64,000 bases of DNA from Isoetes taiwanensis (taxonomy: Eukaryota > Streptophyta > Lycopodiopsida > Isoetales > Isoetaceae). A model generated the notes under the pieces. The model was not told where the DNA came from. It saw nothing but the letters and a program-made list of their open reading frames with translations, and ran no database searches. The DNA is taken from contig JAJEKV010000003.1 of the NCBI GenBank assembly GCA_021234155.1, positions 24,336,874-24,400,873 of the forward strand, given 5' to 3'. Shown in pieces: positions 22,320 through 32,734 of this stretch. How positions within the stretch are numbered: position 1 is the first letter of the stretch; the number at the start of each line of letters is the position of its first letter. A program made the position numbers and the translations under genes.

Positions 22320-22960
22320 GCAAGGTTTACACTAATATAAGGTTTGCATTCTGGAATATAAGTTTTACATAAGTTTTACATTAGGTTTTTACATAAGGTT
22401 TTACATAAGGTTTACATTAGGTTTACATAAGTTTTACATTAGGTTTTTTACATAAGGTTTTTACATTAGGTTTACATATGAATAAGGTTTACATAAGGTT
22501 TACATAAGGTTTACATATGAATAAGGTTTACATAAGGTTTACATAAGGTTTACATATGAATAAGGTTTACATAAGGTTTACATATGAATAAGGTTTACAT
22601 AAGGTTTATGTATAAGGTTTACATATGAATAGCAATAGGTTTATGTATAATAGGAATAGTAATGATTAAGGTTTATGAATAAGGTCTATATGATATGAAG
22701 AATAGCAATGAATAAGGTTTATGAATAAGGTTTACATATGAAGAATAGCAATGAATAAGGTTTATGAATATAAGGTGTACATGAATATAAGGTTTATGAT
22801 TGATAGCTATCTAGCATATGATTGTTTACATATTATTGTTTATGGTTACATATTTGTTTATGATTGTTTATGTTTATGATTGAAAACCTTGATTGTTTAT
22901 GATTGAAAACCTTATTGTTTATGGTTACATATTTGTTTATGATTGTTTATGGTTATGATT
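22320..22960. repeat. Minisatellite of TAAGGTTTACATA-like units
   Basis: Dozens of diverged copies of AAGGTTTACAT, AATAAGGTTTATG and related words fill the gap between the converging 3' ends of the two transposon genes. Toward 22960 the unit becomes GATTGTTTATG. No ORF of interest. It may act as a buffer or terminator region, or simply be slippage-prone DNA. Confidence 0.9.
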
Positions 22961-23067
22961 GACAACCAATTTGATTACATATGAACTATGACAACAAATT
23001 TACAATATGATTTACAATTTACAATATGTTTCACAATTTACAAATTGGTCTAAGGTTCTGATTTGAA

Positions 23068-25433
23068 TCACAAAGCATCTTTGCCTTTTCTTTGCTTTTT
23101 TGCTTTTGATTTATTCTTTCCTTTCAGATCATTTCCTTTAGACTCTAAAACTTCTTGAGCATAAATGGATGTGCTTTGATGCAAGCTATCCATAATTTGA
23201 TCTTCCACTATGTCAGGGAGCTGAAACAGGTTGTTCCTCAATCTGGTCATATCAAAATTAACACCCGAGAACCAAATGGTCAGATACACCGCACTCGGCT
23301 CATGTTCTAGCAATTCATACAAGTTACCATTAATCAACTTGTAATATTTTCCAGTGACAACTACTTCATTCCTACCAAACTTTTGCCCCCAAGGATCCTT
23401 GTATGCTTTCTCTATAACATGCTTTGTTCTAGTGCATTTTAAAATATAAAAGTCTACTTTTTCTTTGTTGTTAGGCTCAAAGATTGACAAAGAAAGTTAT
23501 CTCCAACAAAGAATGATATCGATTTCCACTCATGATCTCCTTCAAAAAGCGGGGCCTTCAACAACTTCCTCAACATAGTCAGCACCCATAGGTTTTAATT
23601 TGAGTATGACCACGTGCCTATTCTAGAAATGTAGGGACACTTTGCATATTTCCCTAACCAAAGCCAGTTATGGCGTAAAACAAGTGAAGTTCATATGTGC
23701 AACTTGAGTCGGTCCGGTTCTTCTTTGAGTAGGCCTGATGGAATGAAATTTGCTAGAGCCAGATAGAGTTGCACAATCATACCTCTCACTTCTGTCAACA
23801 TCTCCTATGCCAACTTCCCAAAAAAATCTGTCAAACACAAGCATTCACAAGCTCAGCAAATTGGAATGTATAAAAATCCAGCAGTTCAACAGCACACCTG
23901 TATCTGTCCTTGCCTTCCATTGTGATGTTGTCACTGAAATGTTTTTTGCAAAAAACCACTACATCATGTGCATTTCTAAGTGGCACTGAATTTCGTTTTA
24001 ACATCTCATGAGTTAGGGCTCTCTTAATGACAGCTCCAGCACCATCATGTTCACCTGTTTCTCTATCAGATTAGTGCTGGAAATGAACATTAACTCTAGG
24101 TGCTTGAAAATGAAAGTTACCTTTCCCATGATAAGAAGCAAAATAATTCCAAGTTATTGGGATGCCACTAGTTTGATAATTTCTTCCTAGAAAGTAAAAT
24201 GTTCTACTTCCTTTCCACTGGCTAGAACATCCATCAGACCAAACAATGTGTCTGCTGTACTTGATTTGTTTGCTGGACAAAAATGCTGCATGACTGTTCA
24301 AACAATGTTGCAACTGACACAATTTTCCTATTCAGATTCATTTGCTTGGCAAAAGCAGACTTGTTAGTTTCACCATTGACTGTAAAAGTCATTGCAGCAC
24401 TTCTTGCTCTCCACACATCTGTATTTTTTGAATACTTATGAGCTGCAAAAGACTCCCTCAAATTGTTAATGATTGTTTTCATTGTGTTTAATTCTTTGCT
24501 GTTGGAGAGATCTAGTTCAGGTATCCACTTTCTAGCACCCCCTAGAATTTCCACTCTTTCTTCAGATGTAGCATTCTCACACAATTCGTTCACAAGCTTG
24601 CCTAATTCTTTTGACAACTTTCTTTTCTTCCAACTATTTGAATGAACCTTTCTTACCAACAGTAGCATCATTTGCAACTGCACCTAAATTGCCAGTTGCA
24701 GCATCCACTTCTCTTTTTTTCTGTCTTTGAATCCTCCTGATTTCGGCCTGTCTTTTTTTGAAAGCGGTTTCATAATTCTCTTGGTTTGCAAGCACTGCAA
24801 TTCTAACTACAGTCAGAACGAAATTTATCAATGCAAATACCTCTATTATACCAAGTACCTGTATTATGACAGTCAGATCCAACCTCTACAGCATTGCCAA
24901 CATCCATAACTTCATCATCCTCATTTGATATTCCACCATATTCTCCTGTAATTTTAGCATGTCAGTTTACTTTTTATAAACCAAGTAACAAATTTAAATT
25001 GCATACTCGACATGTTGAAATCATGTTCAAAGTCCATAAACTCAGCACCATTGAATGAATTCTGTTCCACTGAAAGCAGTACATTACATCAGTCAGCAAT
25101 TTAGAACAAAAAAATTCAGCAATTTAATAGCAGAGGCATTTAACAAGGAATACCTGGTCTTTCATCTTCATGATGAAATTCTTGATCTGAATTTTCGGCT
25201 TCAAATGTAGTTTCTTCATTCCTTGTGAAATCCACTGTTTCAATGTGAGTACCAGCTTCGATTTGTGTAGGTGATTCTTCAAGGTAATTTTCTGCAAATT
25301 GTGAACAGCACTCCAGAAATCGCTTGGAATTGTTGACGAACTCTTGCATGCCCGCCAGCAATCCCCGGGCATCAAATTGCGCACAATGCCTGGACACAGA
25401 AGCAAGGAATTCATCTCTCAACTCAAGAACCAT
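23068..25433 (-). pseudogene. Transposon gene 2: SDG-motif transposase-like protein
   Basis: Exons on the minus strand keep phase across GT..AG introns: 25433-25154, 25069-25007, 24945-24859, 24794-24121, then 24054 down to 23068. The protein starts MVLELRDEFLASVSRHC and has an acidic linker and a basic helix (KKRQAEIRRIQRQKKREVD). The core reads HIVWSDGCSSQWKGSRTFYF, then ITWNYFASYHGKG, then after the intron EHDGAGAVIKRALTHEMLKR and NAHDVVVFCKKHFS. FFWEVGIGDVDRS, YDCATLSGSSKFHSIR and DFYILKCTRTKH follow, ending in a lysine-rich tail. The SDG and HGKG blocks are what I associate with an uncharacterised plant and animal transposon protein family; the SDG aspartate may be catalytic. Frameshifts near 24640, 24320 and 23835 plus stops near 23680-23500 disable it. 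Confidence 0.75.
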
Positions 25434-25730
25434 AGCTGTGCTTCAAGAAACGCTGAAACAGCATAATTCTGAAGGTGCAGCATTTGATTTGGGCGGGGAA
25501 ATTCCAATTCGAATTGGAGATTGCAAACTAAAATTTCGGGATCGATGACTTGGCCAAAAATAGCAGGAATGATGGATCTTGACTCCCGCTCAAGGCTGGC
25601 TATGGCGGGTGAAGTGCTTGACGAAACGTGAAGGGCGGTCGAAAAAATTTTATGACGGGTATCAGCACCTTACCAGCACCAATGTCGCGACATGATTTTT
25701 TGAGTAGGTCAATAAAAAAAGCACCCATAG

Positions 25731-26138
25731 GGATATTCATATAAGATGAAGTATACGACCATTGAGTTAAAATTTGGACTTAGGATTATAAACGGTGGAG
25801 GGAATATAGGTTTGAATTTAGAAAGGAGATGAATAGATAAGCACCGAAGTGCTATTGCGATGGGAGCTGCTAAGCGGCCGGACCTGCACCATTCGGTGAG
25901 GTCTGGCCCTATAAATTAAGATGGAGATCAGAGAAACCTGTGCGGGAGATGTGTACGAAGATGCTTGCAAATGTATGCTTGTGTTCTTGGGGTTAAAGAT
26001 TCGGTATTATTAAAAAGGTCTATGAACAGTGATTTGCTTCAATGGTCGATAGTATGATTTCATAATTGAATCATTTTGCTACATCATTGAATGTTTAAAT
26101 CTAGTTAGTCATTATCTCATTAATTAACACAACCAACA
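25731..26138 (+). mobile_element. Copia 3' LTR, remaining part
   Basis: Directly after the ATAG duplication the sequence has LTR character, with a promoter-like CCCTATAAATTA at about 25909 and several hundred bases of non-coding DNA ending in ...CCAACA (26133-26138). That ending complements the TGTTGG start at 19613, giving an LTR of about 650 bp after removing the transposon. A second CCAACA at 26178-26183 is an alternative end. The end overlaps the fold-back element's left arm, so it is uncertain. Confidence 0.55.
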
Positions 26139-26579
26139 CATAACTACCATTAACATTAATTAACACAACCATTGGGTCCAACACATTTAAATTAAAATCC
26201 CCCTTAGACCCCCTTTGGTTTGGGTGCATATTCACACGGGGGGTGACGTAGGGCAGCGAGAGCCCCTATAATTATATTTTGCACGTACAAAATCAACACC
26301 ATATAGTATTTTGGTTCAAATCTTATAGTATTTTACAAATCTTGTTATACAGTATAGCAAATTTTGTACTTGCATACCCCACAAACGAGGAACTTTACGT
26401 ACGGTGTAGATTAAGGAATAAGAGGTGAATATGCCTATCCAACAGCTCTCGTTGCCCGGAGTCACCCCCCGTGTGAATATGCACCCAAACCAAAGGGGGT
26501 CTAAGGGGGATTTTAATTTAAATGTGTTGGACCCAATGGTTGTGTTAATTAATGTTAATGGTAGTTATGTGTTGGTTGT
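26129..26579. mobile_element. Fold-back/MITE-like element with arms of about 120 bp
   Basis: 26129-26250 and 26459-26579 are almost perfect inverted copies (ACAACCAACACATAAC outward, TTCACACGGGGGGTGAC inward), with weaker pairing to about 26270/26440. The loop of about 190 bp is AT-rich and non-coding. I found no clear target duplication (flanks ATTAATTAAC and TATACTAAAA). A transcript would form a long hairpin able to feed small-RNA pathways; that is inference. Confidence 0.88.
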
Positions 26580-27312
26580 TATACTAAAAAAAATTTTGGG
26601 CCCTTCGGGCCCTAAAAAAAGCAAACATACGTAAAAACATGTAAAACATGCAAAACTCCTATGATTTTCTTTCTAAAAGCATGAAATAATCTGTGCCTTT
26701 CCACATACAAATCCTTGTGATATAAAATATCAATTTCATTGTGTTGATTATTTCTATTTGCTTCCTATAAATATCCAAGTTGGAGCACCTGCAGTTGTTT
26801 AGTGGGTAAATGCTGTAATAATACATTAGATACATATATGAAATGGTAATAAAATAACCATGATATGGTATTATAATAATCAGTGTCGAGATGCTATAGT
26901 TTTCAAATACTTGAAGTATTAGATCTTTTTTCCAGCAATCACAAAAGGTCCATAGCCGAACCCAAAAGGTGAATGAAACTAAAAACAAATCACTTGTCGA
27001 ACCCAAAAGGTGAATGAAACTAAAAACAAATTACTTGTGGAGCAATCAGAGACGAAAAGGGAAAAAAGAAACACGAAAAATGAATGAGCTCGGGATCATA
27101 GAGCAAGGGTAAGGGCGCATTTGGAGCGTAGCCGTGGAGCGAGGCGGGGCACGGAGCCGAGCTCGGCTCCTTCGCAAGAAAAAACAAGAACAAAAAGCAA
27201 AAAGCCGAACCCGCCGAATGTGCTCGCCATATTGGAGCCGAGCTCTGCATCTTCGCCGGACTTGTTTCTGCTCCAATATGACAATCCATGCACACTCGAA
27301 GATTTTTCGTGG
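26580..27312. other. Intergenic; one short tandem repeat
   Basis: A 41-bp unit (GTCGAACCCAAAAGGTGAAT, then GAAACTAAAAACAAAT) occurs twice at about 26956-27036. 27110-27260 is GC-rich with GGAGCCGAGCTC repeated. Overlapping ORFs on both strands at 27020-27364 show no domain. Confidence 0.5.
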
Positions 27313-28095
27313 CTCATATAAGAGTACCTGGAGGCGTACTGACAAGCCCATAAGCTACAGCTAACTTCTCGCAGTGTCCACACAAAGCATCTTCTTTTTG
27401 TTCATCTGTCATTTGCTGCAATACCATGTTAAGCTTTGGTGTATAACCAGCCTCTTTTATTTTATTACTTAACATTTTCAGCATGTTAGATATTTTATCA
27501 CTCTCAGGGTGACTTTTATCACCAACAATAAACTCATGCACCTTATTATTAACCTCTATCCATGCCTTGGCAGATTTCTTCCAATCATGTGCATGAAACC
27601 TTAGTTCTTCAATTTTTCGCATCTTTTACCATACCAAAGATCGGAATAAATGCGACATAAGAACATAGCCACTTGCATCGTGTAAATCCGGTTCAATAAC
27701 TTGATCAAAGCACTCTTGACCTAGCTTCACATTTCCATATGTTCTACAACGTAAGCAAAGATCTCCAGTAAATAATCTCTGGTTTCATACATCGGAGTAA
27801 ATTCGCTGCTTCAAGCAAATATCCTGATCGACTGAGAATGTCAATCATACAACTGTAGTGACGAGTATCCGGTATGATGCCATGGTTCTCCCTCATAGAT
27901 ATGAAGTGTCTTCGTCCTTCATCCACTAAGCCTGCATGGCTGCATGCAGCAAGGACAGTAAGGAATGTCACTTCACTTGGTTTGACATATCTTGCATATC
28001 TCCAAGACATTGCACAGCCATCAAAACGTTTCCAGATTGAGCATACCCTGATATCATTGCACCGATTCCTGAGCTAGTAATAATGCGAGATATAC
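27313..28095 (-). pseudogene. DYW-type PPR protein pseudogene fragment
   Basis: Minus-strand frames in order: IGAMISGYAQSGNVLMAVQC (start of a PPR unit near 28090), VKPSEVTFLTVLAACSHAGL, RHYSCMIDILSRSGYLLEA, YGNVKLGQECFDQVIEPDLH, then the E/E+ and start of the DYW domain: KAWIEVNNKVHEFIVGDKSH, YTPKLNMVLQQMTDEQKED, ALCGHCEKLAVAYGLVSTPP and GTLI. It ends before the zinc-binding HxE and DYW motifs. Intact relatives are organellar RNA editing factors. A stop near 27632 and a frame change near 28000 break it. Its 5' end is fused to an ABCG fragment at about 28100, so it is a truncated, rearranged copy. Confidence 0.88.
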
Positions 28096-28099
28096 TCAA

Positions 28100-28290
28100 C
28101 TTCTTTATTGCGCCAGAGCCCATCCCACGTGACCACGGTTTTCCCATGTGACAGAAGTACGAGATTGTCAAACAACTCAAAAACTTGACTGCTGGGCTGA
28201 TGAATAGAAGCAACAACAGTTCGCCCATCTCTGGCTAAGCTTCTCAACGTTTGGGTAACGAAAAAAGCAGAGGCACTGCGGCACAATACG
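28100..28290 (-). pseudogene. ABCG half-transporter fragment
   Basis: The minus frame reads [40 protein letters not shown] and [11 protein letters not shown]. This is the part of an ABCG (WBC) nucleotide-binding domain after Walker B, containing the H-loop region SIHQPSS. Walker A and the membrane domain are absent. At its 3' side it runs without a gap into the PPR fragment. The family exports lipids and other compounds; this piece is not functional. Confidence 0.85.
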
Positions 28291-29860
28291 AATCAAATAC
28301 TGAGATCATTCATATGCCAAAGCATCTGCGGGCCGAATAATTCATATGAATTGCTAACAGAAGTGGTTTTGCGTTACCTATTGGTTCTCTAAATCCCCTT
28401 CACTAGTAAAAACCTAGAAGCTTGGCCGGGGAATTCAGAAGCTTGTCCTGTAATTTCGCTGTAAATCAAACCTGGTCATGGCAAAGCAACTGGCGTAGTT
28501 TAATCGACTGTTCACGAACTCGATATGTTCATAGCAAGCAACTCCTATTCACGATTCTCTGATGATTTGGCAGGCGGACAAGACATTGGCGGGTGGAATC
28601 CCGTCCAGGATTTTGGATGCCGGACAAGAAAATTTTGATCCTGGGCTCCATTAGCGTGATACGACATTCATGCCATCGCCAAATAGCTATCAGAGAACTG
28701 TGGCCATAGCGAGAACAAAACTGCCAGAAATGGTCCTCTAAATCCCTTCTCCACGAACCCTAAACTCCAACCCTAAAGTTGAATGCCTCGTTGCTTGCAT
28801 GGCCTCCATAAAATTAAATTAATTAAGTTTTTAAGGAACAAAAACATGCAAGGCAAAACCATTGCAAAACCATAGATAAAATGCCATTTAAATATGAGAA
28901 TCCAGTGTGCACTCTAGATATACTGATTAGTATGCCTCGTGCAATACGCCCATGAAATCATATAAAAACCATGCCAAAAAGCGTATAAAATCACAAAAAA
29001 AAACCCCTGTTATAATGCTACATATTTATACAATTGAATTCTCTTCAAAACAATCAACATCCTTTAGCCATCTCTCATTGGCAACAAATTGCATATACTA
29101 TAGAAACAATTGATCATAACAAACTAACTAATGTTCACAATAGTGTTCTACAACATATCCAATTCTATTTTTCCTCGAATTCTTTATTATTTTAATCAAT
29201 TTGCATGTCACATGTATAGCGTTAGCAAAGAAGTCAAATAATGATCTTGCATATATTTTTTTCCATCAACTTGACCCTCACAGATCATATGGTGAATAGA
29301 GAAAGGCCGGCCTCTTTCCTCAACAATATCTCTCCTCCACACAGATGCAAACTTGACATCCATTTCCTCAGCCTTTAAATACGGTCGGCATACACCCAAT
29401 GCCAATTGCCTTGACTTGGCCACCTTTGGTCTAGTATGAACCTTGGCCTGAGTGTCAAACATTAAGAAGTTCTCTATGTCCCATTTGGTGTGGAGATCCA
29501 GCCTCCTTGTTGTGCAAATCCACATCTTTAAATGATTGGTACTGGTCTAACTGGAGATTGCCCATCCAATTAACCATTAGAACATAGATGTGTTTCCTTT
29601 GTATTGCTTGGTGTGCTCATCCCGTTTTTCTTGTGGTTCGTCATACCACATACTTGTATGTATTTCGTCATACCACATGACAGCATCCGATCTGTTTGTA
29701 AATGTCTTAACCACAAGACCAACTTTTTTTAAGCATGCAACGTGGCTCATTTGCAACAGCATAAACTTGAACGATAAACTGGCTCATTCCGACCTTGTCA
29801 TTAGTGAAGTCACACTAGGCACGGTTAGTTTCAGTACTTAATAATTATTCCTCTTATATA
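28291..29860. other. Intergenic with one unassigned ORF
   Basis: No known gene recognised. The minus ORF 29208-29525 (105 residues; includes VKFASVWRRDIVEERGRPFS and IHHMICEGQVDGKKYM) is even in composition and could be an exon, but I cannot place it. The rest is AT-rich non-coding DNA. Confidence 0.4.
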
Positions 29861-29890
29861 CCCTTAGCTGAGAACAATATGTTAAACAGA

Positions 29891-30005
29891 TGACTTGGGG
29901 CTCTCAAAACACGGAAAAGGAAGCTCATGATCAACTATATTACGCATTTGATAATGGCATCAACATTCTGGATACTGCCGAAATAGTACAGTCCCCTATA
30001 TTTTG
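29891..30005 (+). pseudogene. Aldo-keto reductase exon fragment, copy 1
   Basis: The frame gives MTWGSQNTEKEAHDQLYYAF, DNGINILDTAE, matching the N-terminal beta1/alpha1 region of plant aldo-keto reductases, where the aspartate of DTAE is the first catalytic residue. Only this exon is present. After DTAE the match ends and the DNA continues into unrelated sequence. It lacks the 16-bp segment seen in the second copy. Not functional. Confidence 0.8.
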
Positions 30006-30224
30006 ATGGGAAATTGCAGATTCTCATAGTAAATAAAGTTTTATCCCAAATTCTTTATGTATGAATTGTTCGTTTCAAGCAGGCTACATCAAGCAATATG
30101 TTCTCCTTTCAACTACATCCAGATGGGGTATATTCCCGTAATGCATTGGCTAACTGTATGGTCATGTATGCACTGCAGCAGTATCTTTTGGATAGTTTTA
30201 TCAGTTGCATTACAGGATAGTTCT

Positions 30225-30530
30225 ATCACCTGCAAATTGAATGTGGTAAATGGCATAGAATCCAGAAGCCCAAAAGAAGATGCAAAATATATGGTTCAGA
30301 GAAAATAGAGGATGAACAACACTTCTTGATCTTGTGTCGATGGCAACATGAGATGTCTATTTTTTCAGATACCTTCAACAACATTAGCAGCGTGGCAAAT
30401 AAGGGAGGTTTGTTACTTGTTGTGTCTATGTGAGTTTGTAATTCTTCTTGCCCTGGATTGCAAGGTCTTTATGATATTGTGAATATATTTATCTTTATCT
30501 TTATCCTTTATCTTTAGAAAGGAGAATCAG
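30225..30530 (+). pseudogene. LINE 3' end, copy 1
   Basis: The frame RRCKIYGSEKIEDEQHFLIL, CRWQHEMSIF is the C-terminal CCHC-like motif of a non-LTR element. The 3' end carries repeats of TTTATC at 30487-30513 in place of a plain poly(A). The first cysteine pair is C..Y here but C..C in the copy near 33168 (KICGSEKIEDEQ). Confidence 0.75.
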
Positions 30531-30544
30531 ATTTATTCAGCAAG

Positions 30545-31310
30545 CTACTCTAAATAGTTTCTCTTTTTCTTGTGGATCAGTCTACATTGAACATTTCTTT
30601 CTAGCATTGCAAGCGAGGCATATCCTTTTATGAGCCTTGCATATGCTGCACCTTTCATGCTAAGGATCGGACCCTTAAATTTCACTCCTAAGTATGTATA
30701 ATGAGAGATCACCCTGGCTGATCGCAAAGAAAGACCTGTGATGAATGCACCCTCGTGACATAATGAACACCATCACCTTTGTTTTATGTAAGTTCACTTT
30801 TAGCTCTCTTTACATGCAGTTCTCAAGTGCCGAAAATTGATGTTGAAGGCCTTTAAAGGAAGAGGATTAAAAATACAGCATCATCTGCATAAAGAAGGAT
30901 GGATATGCACTCCCCACCTAAAGCAGACTTGTCACCTCCATATGCTGCTACCCCAAGCTTTCCAGCTCATCAATGTATAAACTCAAAAGAATAGGGGATA
31001 AGGGACAGCCTTGTTTCACCCCCATTTTGCTGTTTATTTCATCCGACCATCCTCCAGGTATTTTAATTCTTCCCAATACATTTTCATAGAGTGTCAACAC
31101 AGCCCAAGTCACTTCTTGTGACAGACCCAATTCAAAAGTCTATGAAATAGGCATTTCTGCAGGACCATATCAAAGGCTTTGCAGAAATCCACAAAGCAGC
31201 AGTACACTTTTGTTTCGTGGCTTTAGCTTTAGACCGCAAGGTAAAAACCTGATCTATTGTTGAAAAATTCCTTTTGAAAATACCATATCCCTTTGCTCTA
31301 AGAAGATTTA
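30545..31310 (-). pseudogene. LINE reverse transcriptase fragment, frameshifted
   Basis: Minus-strand frames in order: FQKEFFNNRSGFYLAV (near 31250), KVYCCFVDFCKAFDMVLQK (RT motif with FVDF.KAFD), GLSQEVTWAVLTLYENVLGR, GGWSDEINSKMGVKQGCPLS, PILLSLYIDELESLG, then RSARVISHYTYLGVKFKGP and AYARLIKGYASLAMLERNVQ. The YADD-type catalytic segment falls in a shifted frame near 30880. The element is oriented opposite to the adjacent LINE tail (29861-30588), so the arrangement is inverted. At least three frame changes, not active. Confidence 0.82.
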
Positions 31311-32734
31311 TAAGTACTTAGCTAGGGAAAGAAATAACCAAGAATGGCTGGAAGGGTCCATCACAAGCCCCATTTATTACCTGCAGCAGTGGGCCACCTG
31401 ACATGTTCAATTCATGTTTACTATTTCCATGTTTGCATTTATGTACAATGAATGAAGAAGTTCTTTCACGTTTGAACTCCTCCATCACTATTCCACAAAT
31501 GTTCTCTGTCCCTCTCCTCTCCACTACACTTCTAATCACAATCACGAACAGCATGACGTCCCATCTAGACCAATACATTTAACTTGCATACGACTTTCTA
31601 CACAGAAAAGTAAAAGGATGGCCACCTTACTCCATGAGTGAAATCTTCATGAAGAGTAACAATGACCAATGAAAAAACATTGAACCAATTGTCAAATAAT
31701 CCTCTGTTGCTGTATACTCAGTTCAGCACTTGCAACCCACTTAGAACCTTAAATATAACCCAATTTCCCTAGTAAAACCCTGCCTCATGCAGATTTATAA
31801 TGCAACATAGCAAAATTAGCACATATTCGATGCCTTGCCATGTATCCCGTTTCCTCTATTTATGCATGCAGATCAAATTTATAGCTTTGTTTTCAGATTA
31901 CGGAGGAAAGACGTGTGTAAAGAATCTGATTCTAACCTTATCTAATCATCGATCTTAGGAATCTGCATGTTGCCCAATTGAAATACGAAAGGGAAAATAG
32001 ACTACCTTGTGAACTCTAAGTGGAGCAAGAAATTGCAAGAAACTACACCTTTTGAGCACTCGATCCACTGCTATTTCTTCATCTATAGAAACTTCTTCAT
32101 ATCTTAGTAGGATTAGTATTTCTGGAGCAACGTCTCGTGTTTCTGTGAACAAAACTTAAAGAAAAGAAAGCAAACCGGAACTAAGAATCATAGGTAAATA
32201 GCAATGCCTTTGTATCAGAATAAATAACCCAAACACAAACGTGCATATCTGGAGCAATCGATTGGCTTACTCCTTCTTGACAGTTTGGTCTTGTCTAAAC
32301 CTAGAAACAATAAGCAAATCAAAATGAAATTTGACAATCAACGCTTTCAACTCACAGTGTCGATACCTCTGTTATCGGCGTGGTCCATGCCGAAAGCTTC
32401 TCCAAGGTTTTGTGGGTTGTAAATCTCTCGGAAGATATGCCGGATGTGCAAACTGAAGGCGGATCCATTGGTTCCTGAATGCTAATATAATATGCACATC
32501 CGTTTGCATACCCACAGCCATCTGCATCTGCTGGAAAGATTCGTGGCATGCATGCCCGCAGATGCAAAAATTAAAACCTCTGAAAAAAAAAATCCCGATT
32601 TTTGGAATTCCGGAAACTTTTATCGGCTACCAAAAACCCACAAACCTTAGAAAAATTAGCTTAAAAAAAATCCAAAAATATTTTCTGCCAAACCGGAAAA
32701 TCCCAAATTAACAAGATTGATGCTTCTTGTATAC
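31311..32734. other. Mostly unassigned; possible orphan exon at 32043-32142
   Basis: On the minus strand about 32142-32043 is bounded by TTCACAG and GGTGTAG and reads RDVAPEILILLRYEEVSIDE, EIAVDRVLKR. The length and splice-like edges suggest an exon but I do not recognise it. The minus frame 31318-31578 has no known domain. The sequence 32590-32720 is AT-rich. Confidence 0.35.

Larger units (their letters stand above)
19858..25726. mobile_element. 5,869-bp DNA transposon with perfect TIRs and two convergent genes
   Basis: The ends 19858-19880 and 25704-25726 are perfect 23-bp inverted repeats starting GGGTGCTTTTTTTATTG. Similarity resumes after a gap with TCGCGAC in both arms. ATAG flanks both sides (19854-19857 and 25727-25730), a 4-bp target duplication. 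Inside, gene 1 runs rightward from the left end (20162-22168) and gene 2 leftward from the right end (25433-23068), with a minisatellite between their 3' ends. GGACGCCCTTCA is tandemly repeated just inside the left end (19944-19985) and related GTGAAGGGCGGT lies inside the right end near 25630. The superfamily is uncertain; a 4-bp duplication would suit Sola-like elements, but I cannot test that. Confidence 0.93.
29861..30588 (+). repeat. Duplicated unit, first copy (pairs with 32735-33471)
   Basis: From TACCCTTAGCTGAGAACAAT to TTCTTGTGGATCAGTCT this is nearly identical to 32735-33471. Differences are few, including a short deletion in the aldo-keto reductase part (near 29990) and a few bases missing or added. 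Both contain an aldo-keto reductase exon fragment and a LINE 3' end with a (TTTATC)n tail. The shared right edge at GATCAGTCT is sharp. Confidence 0.93.

Noticed and set aside
24634-24660. A 23-nt intron (GTAAG...ATAG) that would mend the gene 2 frame
   Set aside because: Far below the minimum plant intron length; a one-base frameshift is the simpler explanation.
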